Assembly (NCBI RefSeq): GCF_028640845.1
Contig: NC_080546.1
Span: 84,566,257-84,630,256, forward strand
DNA: 64,000 bases
DNA from: Ahaetulla prasina
Taxonomy: Eukaryota > Chordata > Lepidosauria > Squamata > Colubridae
Reading direction: 5' to 3'
Positions 40,579-51,899 of the stretch are shown here, in pieces. Under the pieces are notes generated by a model. That model worked only from the letters and a program-made list of their open reading frames with translations, was not told where the DNA came from and did no database searches. A program made the position numbers and the translations under genes. Each line of letters opens with the position of its first letter. Positions within the stretch are counted from its first letter, which is position 1.

Positions 40579-41835
40579 ATGTAATCACTTGTGTGAAGTG
40601 TAATGAAAACCATTATCTGTGGCTTCTTTTAGTGATAACCATAGCACCCAGAAGTTGGCAAATTGGAATGTCAATAGAAAAGGATATAAATTAATAAAGA
40701 GGGATATGAGGTGGGGGGAGATTTCTTACTGAAGCTAAGAGACAAAGAAAAGATTTAACAAATATGAAGGAAGAAGATCTGATCTTATAGAGTGGAGTTA
40801 ATGACTATGTGCACGGCAGTGAATATGTAGATTTAATTCTGAATGACAACTTTAAATATATGTCAGAAACTATCAACTCATATAATTTAGGTTGTTATGG
40901 TTGTTTGTTAAAGTAGATTCCCATCAACTGTTGGTATTTAACGGGTTTTGTTCCAGTAAATGAGGGGGGGGAAAATAGGAGTGAATTTGGAGAAAAAAAT
41001 TGTGCAAGAATACATATTGAGAAGAATACATATATAGGTATGTAACCCCTCCAAAAATATGATTCTGTGCAATGAATCCCCTATTCATCTCCCTTTGTTT
41101 ATTACATTTTCCTCATCTATTTGGTGAATTTTCAGTTGTTTTCCCCATGTTAAAGGAAAAATAAAAAAAAAGAAATCCAGTTTCTTCTCTCTTCCAAGTA
41201 GAAAAGAAAAGAGGTTATGACCATAGCTTTAAATTTTAATTAGAACTGTTGCTCAAATCCAGCCAAGTTTATATAGAGGCAAATCCCATTGATTTTAGTT
41301 GGGTTTATGTCAAAATTACCTTGCTTAAGAAAGGAACGCAGTATAGCCTTGGTAACTAAAACCAATAGTTCAATTTGTCCATCATATTGTTTTCAGAGGT
41401 GGACAGGTAAATGCATGTGAAAAAAAAATCTAAATATAATAGGAATTTACTTCCATATAGTAGATATTTAGAGGAGGGGGAGGGGGAGAAGGGGGGAAGA
41501 GGAAGAGGAGAAAGAGGAGGAGGAAGGGGGAGGGGAAAAATCCACCCACAAATAAACTGAGAACATAAGAATCCCTCGTTGGAACATACATATGAAATTT
41601 TTATCTAGCCCAACATTCCATACTGAGTTCAGAAAGAAGATAGGATTCTAAACAAACTCTTCCCCAAATGTTCCCATGAGTATTTTGCTTCAGATTCTAG
41701 ATGTAATAGAAAAATGACATGATAAATAGGCAATGATAGCCACATTTTTTATAACTTAATTATATGCATATGGAAGAATCTCATTGTGATTCTTTTACAT
41801 TTTCTTCTATTCAGTCTGGATTTTATTATTGCCTC
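40579..41835. other. Low-copy looking sequence; purine patch near 41.5 kb
   Basis: No gene recognised. 40660-40900 has an AT-rich style seen in L1 3' regions, unproven. A GGA/GGGGA patch lies at 41473-41540. Confidence 0.4.
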
Positions 41836-42312
41836 TCTGTCTCTCTGTCTCTCCTCCCATGTGTGTGTGAGAGAGAGGGGGGAGAGAGAGGGAGGGGGGG
41901 GAGAGAGGGAGGAGAGGAGAGAGGAGAGGAGGGGAGAGAGGAAGAGAGGGAGGAGAGAGGAGAGGGAGGAGAGGGAGAGAAGGAGAGAGAGAGAGAGGAG
42001 AGAAGGAGAGGAAATGAGAGAGAGAGGAGAGGAGAGGGAGGAGAGGAGAGAGAGGAAGAGAGGGAGGGGGAGAGAGAGGAAGGGAGAGGGAGGCGGAGAC
42101 GTAGAGGGAGGGAGAGAGAGGGAGAAGGGGAGAGAGAGGGAGAGAAGGAGAGGGAAATGAGAGAGAGAGGGAGAGGGAGGGAAGGAGAGGGAGAGGGAGA
42201 GAGAGGGGAAGGGGGAGAGAGAGGGAGAGGGAGAGGGGGGAGAGAGGAAGAGAGAGGGAGGAGGAGAGAGAGAGGAAAGGAGAGGGAGAGAAAGGGAGAG
42301 GGAGAGAGAGAC
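41836..42312. repeat. CTGT/TG start followed by GAGAGG purine microsatellite
   Basis: About 440 bp of GA/GGA repeats after a short TCTCTG and TG run. Long Arg/Glu/Gly and Ser/Leu/Pro frames on both strands are artefacts. Confidence 0.95.
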
Positions 42313-42972
42313 CCTTCTTTCTGATCGATTCTCCCTGAAATATATCGTGTGTGCAAAATAATGCCGACTCTTGCTTACGTGGTTAAATAAAATGTTCACA
42401 TCTTTTGCAGCAAACATTCTAATTTATTAATTTCCAGAAGTATATAATTTCCAGAACAGGAAGCAGTTTGTGGTGGCTGGATTTGTTGTCACCCACATCC
42501 GTGCCAAGGGTGTGAATTTTGACCACGTGACCGTAGGGACGCTGCAACAGTTGTAAGTGTGGAAAACGGCCGTAAGTCACTTTTTTTCAGTGACGTTGCA
42601 ACTTCGAAGGTCACTAAATGAACTGCTGTAAGTTGAGAACTACCTGTGCCTTCCTAGTTTAGGACTCTCTCTAAAAAAAAAAATCTGTTTCCTCCAAATG
42701 ATGAGATAAAGCAGAACTTCAGCTCTGAAGAAGCACTGAAGATCTTCACAGCACGTTGACTTTCAAAAGAGACCCTCAAAAATGTCCCTAAAGAAAGATA
42801 CATCTAAATAAAACAAATCTTTAAAGAGAGGCAAAAGCAGAAAAGAGAGGCATCTCAAGCAGCATTTGGAGGAATATGGAAGGCTGGAGGATAACCAGGG
42901 GCTAAGAGGAACTAATGGAATTACTTTGAGACAAATTCGTGGAAGCTAGGACACACAGCCAGAATTGGTAGG
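42313..42972. other. Mostly unrecognised; contains a DNA-transposon end
   Basis: 42487-42651 (GTGACCGTAGGGACGCTGCA, GGCCGTAAGTCAC, GTAAGTTGAGAACTACCTGT) looks like one end of a DNA transposon with an ACAGGTAGT terminus, superfamily uncertain. The rest is unassigned. Confidence 0.4.
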
Positions 42973-43613
42973 TGTTATGGCCCTCCAGTATGGCAGACTC
43001 GGACGATGAGCAGGTTGGGGAGGAACTTAGGCCAGTTCTGGAGTCTAGAGAAGGCTCTGATGGATGCTCTGCGTCAGAAGCAGAGACAGAGCCAGGGCCG
43101 TCTGACATTTCCTAGCCACCGGAGAGGCAGCTGCCTTTGGAGGCTGAGATAAGTGAGGAGGAAGAACAGCTGGGTCCTGTTCCAGACGCACGTATGTGCA
43201 GAGCAGTTAGGAGTGGTGAACAATGGAGGACAAGGAGTTGACTCGGGAAGCAAAGCACACGTGGACGCTGAATGGTCTCTCCCCAGCTGGGGAATAAAGA
43301 GAAGGAAAGGGGAGTGGTGGTCGTAGGAGACAACATTTCATATTTCTGAAGATTTTGGCTAATTGCATTTCGTGCCATAGAGATTGCTTGCCAGAACTTA
43401 ATTTGCAGCTTTGCGGCTGGGAGCTCGCAGCCTTGCAATTATCGCTAGGAACTGATAAGGTCTGCTACTGCAGTTAAACTCCTTGAAGGACTCTTGCCTG
43501 GACTTTCCAGTGGGTGAGTGCAATTAATTCACAAGAGTTAAATAAAGAAGGGGTATTTTGTGTGTGTGACAAGGTGTCTGTTTCTTGTTTTCTGCTAAGG
43601 CTGCCTCAGAACG
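42973..43613 (+). mobile_element. Solo LTR, family F
   Basis: 641 bp from TGTTATGG to GCCTCAGAACG with an exact GTAGG duplication; the final A is mutated to G. AATAAAG at 43541-43547 is the polyadenylation signal. The acidic frame beginning MADSDDEQVGEEL (43000) stops after about 41 codons and is one base out of phase with the other families. Confidence 0.82.
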
Positions 43614-43794
43614 GTAGGTCCCCAAAAATGTTCACAAATAATCAGTGCTGGACACGGAAGCAGGGCCCCCAAATATCACTATTGAAAGCATTAATATTTT
43701 TGCATTCTTGGAAGCCCGTAGGATGGGTTGCAATGTCTTCGACAGTCCTACAGATTCTACACCCCTGGGGAACATCTGTTGTGCTCACGTACTG

Positions 43795-44033
43795 TAGCAA
43801 CTGGTTCGCCAAGCACCAGAAATGTGTGTGCATGCGTTGTACACATGTACACGTGTTGTGGCATCACAAAACACAACAATTTGCTCACGTGCACCATTAG
43901 CGCATGTGTGCAGAGTCAAAAACACAACAATATAGGACAGGAATGAGCCCTGGTGGGCCTACCCATCCATTTGCAGGTCGTCACTACCGGTTCACCCAAA
44001 CTGGTCCAAACCAGTTTCAATACCATCTCTGGT
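43795..44033. mobile_element. hAT MITE right part
   Basis: TTCGCCAAGCACCAGAAATG and TATAGGACAGGAATG through GTTCACCCAAACTGGTCC to ACCATCTCTGG match the right part of the element at 48.44-49.28 kb. Confidence 0.6.
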
Positions 44034-44300
44034 CTGCAAGTAACCCAAACAAGATTGAATTGCCATAAGCCACACCCAACTGGAACGAAGCTTTATATTA
44101 AATGCCATCTTTATCACACTCAGCTTTTATCTGCATCGTTAACAACTGATTTCTTTTTCTAATTCTAATTTGTGACACAAAAGAACCAGGACATATATTA
44201 GGAATAAATGGTATATATTGTACCAAAGCCCTGCTGATGCATCCATGCTTAACTTGCGGACGGTTGATATTCACCTCAGCCCATCTGCATTCTCAAGCTT

Positions 44301-44824
44301 TGTTCTGTCCCTCCTCACCTCAGTCCAAGCGATGACTTAATTAGCCGGCAATTATCAGCTTATGGCAACAAACTAGCGAGTGTATGCCAAGTGTCTCTGT
44401 TATCTCGCTTGATGCCGATGAGTCAACCAGGAACAAACAGTACTTCAGCTCTAGTTAAGCAGTTGATTTGTTTGCCACGATGGGATATAGCAGCCCTTGC
44501 TGCTTTTATATCCTGTGGGGTGGGGCTCCATGAGCACTTCCTAGGTCTCCCCCACCCTTGCTTCTGTTGTTCCCGCCTCTCCTGCCTACGAAACCTAGGG
44601 TCCAGCCAGGCCTGATTACCATCAGCCGGGTCTGGAGGCGTGGCCTGGGGGGGGAAGAGTCAGGGGACGGAGGCCTCGTTATCTCTTCCACCTGGCCTGC
44701 CTCTGGCTCCTGGAGCTGAGCCAGGGAAGCCGGTGTTCCAGAGGTAAGTCCTGATGGCCCTTCCCCCTCACTTTCCGAGTCACTTTCTGCCAGGGGCCCA
44801 GGCTCCGGGGGCGCAGACACAACA
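44301..44824 (-). mobile_element. Solo LTR, family B
   Basis: On the minus strand TGTTGTGTCTGCGCC to GGACAGAACA, 524 bp, exact AGCTT duplication. The U3 frame is broken at a poly-C run. The CCACCCC version of the CACCC box has lost two bases. Confidence 0.93.
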
Positions 44825-45227
44825 AGCTTTCAACAAATTGCATCTGTTTACCAAATAAGTAAATGAAGAAGTGTCCAGTCAGGTAGGAATAGTTCATTTT
44901 CAAGCTGAGGAGCTGTTTCTTCAATGAATACATGGAGATATGACCCATTGAGTCAGATTCAAAAACTGTGGAAAAAAATATAACTGCCTAGAGAACACGG
45001 TTATTAAATATATGATGCAGAACCCTGAGCCGTTGGTGACAGAAGTTGTATTTTCAGATTAGTTGACAAATAGGACTCTTCCTGTTTCTCTCCCTCCCCC
45101 ACGATTCTCTCACTTTAAAATCCTTTGTATAAATGTACATGTTATTTATTTTCAACTTGTGCTCATGTTCATCAAAATGCCTTTTGCATGCAGTTGGGAA
45201 CCAAATTTCGTTTTTACTCCACGATAA
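44825..45227. other. No recognised feature
   Basis: About 400 bp, AT-rich, unassigned. Confidence 0.4.
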
Positions 45228-45660
45228 CATTGTTTCTCAGGGTCTGGAGGACTGGGTGGTGAAAAAGAGACTCAAAGTTAATCATAGCAAGACTGAATGA
45301 CTGTGGGGTGGAAGATGACCCAGATCTGAGGAATGCCATCATGATGCAAAGTCCAATCTGGGTCTGTCACCAGGACCAGAGCAGGGGGGGGCATTCACTT
45401 AACTTCTCTACCGGTTCGCAAATGTGAGCGTGCTTGCTCACAAGCGCCACCTCCGTGCATGTGCAGGGCCTTCCCACATGCGCAGAGTGTCAAAAACAGG
45501 ATGTGATGCTGTCCAGATGGGTGGGCAGAGCCTCCTGCAGCCGCTGCTACTGGTTCACCCGAACCGATAGAACCAGCTGAATACCACCACTGGACCAGAG
45601 GTTTTGTCTTCCAAGCTTTCGGACTCATGCTGAAGCTTATCTTCAGGGAGGTTCTCTCTA
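45228..45660 (+). mobile_element. L2-like reverse transcriptase fragment with nested MITE
   Basis: 45238-45320 reads GLEDWVVKKRLKVNHSKTE before a stop, resembling the L2 segment WM-x-x-N-x-LKLN-x-x-KTE. Too short to be sure. Confidence 0.5.
45382..45592. mobile_element. hAT MITE with perfect target duplication
   Basis: 211 bp from CAGGGGGGGGCATTCAC to GCTGAATACCACCACTG, flanked by GACCAGAG on both sides. The interior has GCATGTG motifs like the element at 56.95 kb. Confidence 0.85.
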
Positions 45661-45752
45661 GCAGCCTAGAATCTACAACCTAGAATCATACCATCGTGAT
45701 TCTGAATGAGGCAGCGTTTACTTAGACACAACTGCGGTGCTGTTACGCCCTG

Positions 45753-46277
45753 TGTTCTGTCCTCCCTTGCCTCTGTCCGAGCGATGGCTTAATTAGCCGG
45801 CACTATCAGCTCTGGCAGAAAACTAGCAAGCGTCTGCCAAGTGACTCTGTTATCTCCCTTGATGCCGATGAGTCACCCAGGAACAAACAGTACTTCAGCC
45901 TTAGTTAAGCAGTTAATTTGCGTGCTACGAAGAGGCACAGCAGCCTTTGCTGCCTTTATATCCTGTGGGGTGTGGCTCCATGACTCAGCACTTCCTAGGC
46001 CTGCCCCACCCCTGCTTCTGTTGTTCCCGCCTCTCCTGCCTACGAAACCTAGGATCCAGCCAGGCCTGATTGCCATCAGCTGGGTCTGGAGGCGTGGCCT
46101 GGGGGGGAAGAGTCAGGGGACGGAGGCCTCGATATCTCCTCCACCTGGCCTGCCTCTGGCTCCTGGAGCTGAGCCAGAGAAGCCGGTGCTCCCGAGGTAA
46201 ATCCTGATGGCCCTTCCCCCTCACTTTCAAAGTCACTTTCTGGCAGGGGGCCCGGCTCGGGGGGCACAGACACAACA
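45753..46277 (-). mobile_element. Solo LTR, family B
   Basis: 525 bp on the minus strand, TGTTGTGTCTGTGCC to GACAGAACA, exact CCCTG duplication. Close to the copy at 44.3 kb. The AP-1-like TGAGTCA, CCACACCCC and TATAAA are intact; the U3 frame is frameshifted at a poly-C run, with the DPRFRRQERREQQK end in a second frame. Confidence 0.93.
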
Positions 46278-46416
46278 CCCTGTTTGAAGAGTGCATGTAT
46301 GGCAGTAATTGTCAGAGGGGACTTTACATCAGTTCACCCAATTGTGGTGCCTATTCCTGGGTTGAGAAGTCCTGCTCGCATTCATATACAAGGGCCATTT
46401 TCTGTTTGCATTAGGA

Positions 46417-46725
46417 GAACAGAAGAACAGAGTTGGAAGGGATTTTGGGGCGGGGGTGTGTTCTAGTCCAACCCCTGCTCAAGCAGGAGACCCTGCACCA
46501 TTTCAGACAAATGGTTATCCAATCTCATCTTAAAAACCTCCAGGGATGAACCACCCACAACATCTGGAGGCAAGTTGTTCCACTGACTAATTGTTCTAAC
46601 TGTCAGGAAACTTCTTCTTAGTTCTAGGTTGCTTCTCTCCTTGATTGGTTTTCATCCCTTGCTTCTTATCCCTGAGGTGCTTTGGAGAATAGGTTGACCT
46701 ATCCCTCTCTATCACAATCTTTTGT
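46417..46725 (-). mobile_element. CR1 LINE 3' end
   Basis: AACAGAGTTGGAAGGGATT, TCTAGTCCAACCCCTGCTC, CTAACTGTCAGGAAACTTC and GAATAGGTTGACC, reverse complement of CR1. Confidence 0.9.
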
Positions 46726-46761
46726 AATGTAATGTAAAAGAAGGAAAAGATAGGAAGGAAT

Positions 46762-47125
46762 AGGTAAAGATAAAGGTAAAGGTTCCCCTCGCACATATGT
46801 GCTAGTCATTCCCAACTCTAGGGAGCGGTGCTCATCTCCGTTTCAAAGCCGAAGAGCCAGCGCTGTCCAAAAACGTCTCCATGGTCATGTGATCAGCATG
46901 ACTCAACGCCAAAGGCACACGGAACACTGTTACCTTCCCACCAAAGGTGGTCCCTATTTTTTCTACTTGCATTTTTTACATACTTTCGAACTGCTAGGTT
47001 GGCAGAAGCTGGGACAAGTCACGGGAGCTCACCCTGTTATGCGGCACTAGGCATTCGAACCGCTGAAACTGCCGACCTTTTGATCGACAATCTCAGTGTC
47101 TTAGCCACTGAGCCACCACATCCCT
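46762..47125 (-). mobile_element. Sauria SINE
   Basis: A full-length minus-strand copy with a perfect 12-bp target duplication ATAGGAAGGAAT (46750-46761 and 47126-47137). Confidence 0.94.
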
Positions 47126-47189
47126 ATAGGAAGGAATGCAATGAAGACAAAAAAAAGCAAGCATTGAATAACCAAATCCTGCTCCAGAA

Positions 47190-47268
47190 GTCCTGCTTGG
47201 GCGGGGGGGGGGGGTTGGACTAGATGAACTACAAGGTCCCCTCCAACTCTCTTAATCTGTTAATCCTA
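47190..47268 (+). mobile_element. CR1 3' end fragment
   Basis: TCCTGCTTGGGCGG, a run of G, TTGGACTAGATGAACTAC and AGGTCCCCTCCAACTCT. Confidence 0.75.
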
Positions 47269-47382
47269 ATCAATAGATGGAACTTGGTGGTCTTCTATTG
47301 CCATGACATTCTTCCTATAGGATGAGATGGCCCAGTTTCCTAGGACTCCTAATTTTATAGCAAATACTGTTGTTGTTGCTGA

Positions 47383-47640
47383 GTCCGAAGACTCAGGGCG
47401 GCTTACACTATGTCAAGCAATAGTCTTCATCCTTTTGTATATTATATACAAAGTCAACTTATTGTCCCCAACAATTTGGGTCCTCATTTTACCTACCTTA
47501 TAAAGGATGGAAGGCTGAGTCAACCTTGGGCCTGGTGGGACTTGAACCTGCAGTAATTGCAAGCAGCTGCTGTTAATAACAGACTGTCTTAGCAGTCTGA
47601 GCCACAGAGGCCCTGAGCCACCATAGTCTCTGAGCCACCA
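47383..47640 (-). mobile_element. tRNA-derived SINE with L2-like tail
   Basis: CCGAAGACTCAGGGCGGCTT at the left, then the CAAGGTTGACTCAGCC body and tRNA head. The head is extended by extra GAGCCACC repeats. The right end abuts a BovB fragment. Confidence 0.87.
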
Positions 47641-47642
47641 GA

Positions 47643-47800
47643 GTTGTTGTTGTTGTTAGTTGCGAAGTCATGTCCGACCCATTGCGACCCCATGGACAAC
47701 GTTCCTCCAGGCCTTTCTGTCCTCTACCATCCTCTGGAGTCCATTTAAACTCATGCCTACTGCTTCAATGACTCCATCCAGCCACCTCATATATATAGCA
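47643..47800 (-). mobile_element. BovB (RTE) LINE 3' end
   Basis: On the minus strand RWLDGVIEAVGMSLNGLQRM, EDRKAWRNVVHGVAMGRT then the UTR start with TCGGACATGACTTCGCAAC and a CAA run. This matches the end of BovB ORF2, the partner LINE for Sauria SINEs. Confidence 0.88.
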
Positions 47801-48441
47801 AATATATAGAGCAGAAATGAACTGTTTCTCAGATCTTCATGCTCCCCCCTCAAAATAGTCTGACTTAATGCAAATAGTTCTTTCCAGCAAGAAGAGGTTA
47901 CACCCTACAGCAGGTGATGGATGACAGCTGCTTCTGAACCCTGTCAAAAGTGAGGAAAATATTTGCTTTCTGAACTGCTAATCTGGAAGAAGAGAACTAA
48001 TTTCCTTAATCATTAAAAAGGTGATTTAAGGTTAACTTTCTGGTGTGCCGATTTTGTTGCAATGCATTAAATTTAATTATTGGCTTTGCAACTCAGTAAG
48101 TAAAGCATCCGTCTGTAAACAGTTTTGTTGCTTAGAATAGTAATTATAGAAAAGAACATCAAAGTTCATTAACCCAGGAAGGCAGCTGGGCATCAGCTTT
48201 TACAATGAAAATAAAAAAAAGGGGTGGGGGGGAAAGGCATTTACAAAAGTAGCTTGCAGTTGACAAAGGAAGTCCTGGAAACCTCAACAAGCTTCTTGAA
48301 TTTTTGTATTTCCAGGACGCATTCAGCGGCTTTCCTTTAGGTCAGAATGAGTAGTAGAGACGCAATAAGCAGCTTCAATCGTGCACATTTTCAGCCTCCG
48401 ACAAGAAACGTGTCTTATCTACTAAAACAGGGCATCAAACC
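47801..48441. other. No recognised feature
   Basis: About 640 bp, AT-rich, unassigned. Confidence 0.4.
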
Positions 48442-48475
48442 CAGAGGTGGGCTTCACATACTGTAACAACCGGTT

Positions 48476-49056
48476 TGCTGTGTCTTGCCCGCTCTCACCG
48501 CAGCCTGGGCCTTCTTATCTGCTTCCGAACGCTGAGGAATGTCCTAGTATGCCTCCCGGCCCCAGCCCTGGCTCCATGCCCAGACAGGCTGAGGAGGAGG
48601 AAACACCTCCCGGCCCCAGCCCTGGCTCCATGCCCAGACAGGCTGAGGAGGAGGAAGCACCCCCCCGGCCCCAGCCCTGGCTCCATGCCCAGGCAAACGG
48701 AGCAACTAGACCCCTCTCCCTCCCCCACAGCATGTGAGCCTGAGGGAGGCCAATTACCAACAGTTGCCGACTGGAGTGACCCTCGCTTCAGAAGAATTGA
48801 TAGGCGGCGGCGTCAGAAGGAAGGGAGGGGCAGGCCTGGATAAGTGCTGAGTCATGGAGCCACACCCCATGGCCTATATAAAGGATCTGCTTTCTGGCAT
48901 TCTCTGAGTCAGGCAAAGTCTAACATATCTTGCTGAAGTCACTTTCTGGTCTCCTGCCTGCCTTGAGGACTTTGCTAGGACTTTGGCAGAGCTGCAGAGG
49001 CACGCCTGATTCGGATTTCCCTGACCCGGCCGTCAGCGGAGGAGTGGGACATGACA
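48476..49056 (+). mobile_element. Solo LTR, family D
   Basis: 581 bp from TGCTGTGTCTTG to GGGACATGACA, exact CGGTT duplication. U3 has three tandem copies of a unit of about 66 bp encoding GPSPGSMPRQAEEEE. The frame shifts after the third copy; the DPRFRRIDRRRRQK end is in another frame. Confidence 0.92.
48848..48883 (+). promoter_or_regulatory. LTR core promoter: TGAGTCA, CCACACCCC, TATATAAAG
   Basis: TGAGTCA 48848-48854, CCACACCCC 48860-48868, TATATAAAG 48875-48883: the same spacing as at 18.8 kb. Confidence 0.65.
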
Positions 49057-49281
49057 CGGTTTGCCCAGCACCGGAAATGTGACCGGTCCACGCATGCAGG
49101 CGGCGTCACAAAACATGGCAATTCGCTCATGCGAGCTGTCCGTGCATGTGTGCTGCATCGAAAACACAGTGATATAGGACAGAATGGCACCCAGGTGGAT
49201 GGGGCGGGGTGGTGGGCCCACACACAGGTCACCAATAGCGGTTCACCCAAATCAGTCCAAACTGGCTGAATCCCACCTCTG

Positions 49282-49560
49282 GTCATGTTGTCATCATGTG
49301 ATATATTGTGACTTTTCCTCCCTTTGCTAAACCAGGCATGGGTGTGGCCAGTGAGTGACACATCTGGCCCGTGTGCTAAAAGAAATCTTGAGCTCTTCTT
49401 GTGCACCATAGCTGGGAACAGAGGACGTTTCCTAGGAAGGCTCAGTTGGAAAGAGACATGAATATCAATAGGGTTGACCAAGGGGTCTAGAACAATTCAC
49501 CCAGCTGACTCCCTCCAGTTGACACGCCCCGGCCAACTCACCATAGAACGATTTAACCAG
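49282..49560. other. No recognised feature
   Basis: Contains CAGGCATGGGTGTGGCC (49334), which could be an isolated hAT end. Confidence 0.35.
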
Positions 49561-49563
49561 GGG

Positions 49564-49660
49564 TGAAATGCTCCTGGTTCGGACTGGATTATGTGATCCG
49601 GTAGCGGTGAGGGCAGGTAGTTCGGAGAACGGGTAGCAAAAATCCCTGGGCCCCCTGCCC
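49564..49660. mobile_element. hAT MITE end (CAGGGGTGAAATG family)
   Basis: CAGGGGTGAAATGCTCC, GATCCGGTAGCGGTGAGGGC and AGTTCGGAGAACGGGTAGC are the reverse complement of the right end seen at 52.33 kb. The other end is not found. Confidence 0.6.
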
Positions 49661-50063
49661 ATGCCCACCCAATCGCCTGGTCCCCACTTGCCTATTTGGC
49701 AGTTTCCTGCTTCTTTCAGTCTCGCTCGCTATTCCGGCCTTGCTTCGGCTGCTGCAATCAATTGCATCAGCTAGCAACTCAATCTGCCTGCCTGCAATCC
49801 ATCTCATCGGTGAGCAACTCAATCTGCCTGCCTTGTCCCTTGCATTGGGTAAGTAAGGGGGGAAGCTTTAAAAAAATTAGTTAATTGGGTTTTTTTTAGG
49901 AGTTTTATTTTTTTTAGACATAGCAATTTAAATTTATGGAAGTTTTAAATTTAGCTGCTTTTATCTAAAAATATAAATTAAATAAAATAATAAAATAAAA
50001 TAAAATATTTGTGCAGCTTTGTGAGATTTGGTATATTTCTGTAGTGTTTCAGTCTAACTACAC

Positions 50064-50567
50064 CAGTGGTTCTCAACCTTTATAGTGCTGCGACCCCTTT
50101 AATACAATTCCCCACAATGTGGCGACCCCTTTAATACAATTCCCCATGATGTGGCGACCCCAACCATAAAATTATTTTTGTTTTGAATTTACCGCGCCTG
50201 AAGCCGTATTGGCTAGCGATCTGAACTGCTTGCGATTGCCTTGAGGACAGAGGCATTAAAGCGGAGACTCCTCCCCTATTAAGTTTATCATGCCTGAAGC
50301 CAGATTAGGTTAGCAATTGGGAGTGATTGCAGCTGGCTTGAGAGGGAGACACCAGAGCAAAGATTTCTCTCTTTTTTAATTCATTGCGCCTGAAGCCGAA
50401 TTCGGCTAGCGATTTGAAGAGCCTGCAGCTGCTTGTGGAGTCAACCATTGGAGCGCGATTCTTCGACTCGCAAGTATACTTCCTATATTTCCAATGGTCT
50501 TAGGCGACCCTGGCAAATCATCATTCGAACCCCAACGGGGTCCCGACCCACAGGTTGAGAACCACTG
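50064..50567. mobile_element. SPIN-like hAT element (SPACE INVADERS-type ends)
   Basis: Perfect 16-bp inverted ends CAGTGGTTCTCAACCT and flanks AACTACAC / AACTACCC, an 8-bp duplication with one change. The GCGACCCCTTTAATACA, AACCATAAAATTATTTT and CCAATGGTCTTAGGCGACCC segments agree, as I know it, with the SPIN family. The middle consists instead of three degenerate units of about 95 bp starting CGCCTGAAGCC. No transposase. Confidence 0.8.
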
Positions 50568-50899
50568 AACTACCCAAACACACAAAATCTCACAAAGCTA
50601 TATGTGGCATTTTGTGTGTGTGTATGAGTCAGTTGTGTTGTGCTGTGTTGTGTGTGTGTAAAGTGTGAAAGTTGGTTTTTGAGCTTTTTGTGGCTGTGTG
50701 AGGTTCCTGCTTGTTGCAGGGGAAATTTTAGGTGAGGTGCAACTGCTTTTACATTGTGTGTGAGTCAGTTGTGTTGTGATGTGTTGTGTGTGTGTAAAGT
50801 GTGAAAGTTGGTTTTTTTGTACCTCTTATTGTTTTGTGTACTTTGTTTATTATTTTTATTATTTATTGTTATTAACCACCCCATGTGGTCACCTGACCA
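50568..50899. other. TG-rich sequence with a tandem duplication
   Basis: The phrase AGTCAGTTGTGTTGTG with TAAAGTGTGAAAGTTGG occurs twice, about 137 bp apart (from 50627 and 50764). Possibly the interior of a hAT whose right end is at 51.33 kb. Confidence 0.45.
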
Positions 50900-50909
50900 C
50901 CGGTCATTA

Positions 50910-51244
50910 AAGGTGAAGGTAAAGGTTCCCCTCGCACATACATGCTAGTCGTTGCCGACTCTAGGGGGCGGTGCTCATCTCCGTTTCAAAGCAGAAGAGC
51001 CAGCGCTGTCCGAAGACGTCTCCGTGGTCATGTGGCCGGCATGACTCAACGCCAAAGGCGCATGGAACGCTGTTACCTTCCCACCAAAGGTGGTCCCTAT
51101 TTTTTCTACTTGCATTTTTATGTGCTTTCGAAACTGCTAGGTTGGCAGAAGCTGGGACAAGTAACAGGAGCTCACCCCATTACACGGCAGCACTAGGGAT
51201 TTGAATCGCTGAGCTGCCGACCTTTTGATCGACAAACTCAACGT
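50910..51244 (-). mobile_element. Sauria SINE inserted in a hAT end
   Basis: A minus-strand copy lacking the first bases of the tRNA head, with a perfect 10-bp duplication CCGGTCATTA (50900-50909 and 51245-51254). Confidence 0.9.
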
Positions 51245-51334
51245 CCGGTCATTAGGCAGACCATATTAGTAGTCCACGGGATTTAAAATTATGAATGTAG
51301 TGGTCCCTGAGATCCGAAAGGTTGGTGACCCCTG
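51245..51334. mobile_element. hAT right end
   Basis: TAGTCCACGGGATTTAAAAT, GTGGTCCCTGAGATCCG and AGGTTGGTGACCCCTG match the right end of the element at 24.4 kb. Confidence 0.6.
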
Positions 51335-51379
51335 GACTATAGTACATGATTATTCTGTAAAATGTTTAGAAAGAAAGGA

Positions 51380-51600
51380 CCATTTTGATCTTTCTTGTGA
51401 TCAAGATGGTCTGTGGAAATAATTTTAAGCTTCTGGATGAAGATAGCCGTTACAAATTCTTGCTCATCCTTCAAGATGACAGCATCAAGCACACCGATGT
51501 CAAGAAGAAGGTCAAACATCAATGCATCATGAGAGTGAAGAAGATCTTGAAGTCCAAACTCAGTGGAGGAAATGCCATCTCCATGTCTGGTGATTGATGT
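51380..51600 (+). mobile_element. Possible R4/Dong-type LINE fragment
   Basis: An open frame (51405-51597) reads FKLLDEDSRYKFLLILQDD, SIKHTDVKKKVKHQCIMRV and KKILKSKLSGGNAIS. The YK-x-L-x-ILQ-D-x-IKH...RVKKIL-x-SKL-x-GGN pattern resembles R4-type reverse transcriptases from memory. 64 residues only, so the family is tentative. Confidence 0.4.
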
Positions 51601-51899
51601 GGATCTGAGACTCTGCAGTGTGGCTGAATAGCTGCAAAATGATTGGAAGGTGCTAGCAATCTGTCTCTTTTTCTGTTTCTCTTTTTCTACGATCTCTGTG
51701 CCTGTCTCTATGCCCTTGTCTGTATCCATGTTTATATCCATCTCCATCACAATCTATATCAGGGGTGTCAAGGCCCGCAAGCTGGATTCGGCCAATGGGG
51801 TGCATAAATCTGGCCTGTAGGGCCAGCCTGGAAATAGCAAACGACTGGCCCGTGGGGCCTCTGGCAGCCAAAAATGGGTGTGGGGGGCTGCGCATGCCC

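Larger units (their letters stand above)
48442..49281. mobile_element. hAT MITE interrupted by a family-D LTR
   Basis: CAGAGGTGGGCTTCA at the left and TGAATCCCACCTCTG at the right are inverted ends. Its own target duplication is not visible. The LTR at 48476-49056 splits it. Confidence 0.75.

Noticed and set aside
41749..42417. A 222-codon Ser/Leu/Pro frame
   Set aside because: Complement of the GA/GGA microsatellite.
51405..51597. A small host gene of 64 residues
   Set aside because: The sequence fits a reverse transcriptase fragment better (YK-x-L...RVKKIL...GGN) and lies among transposons.
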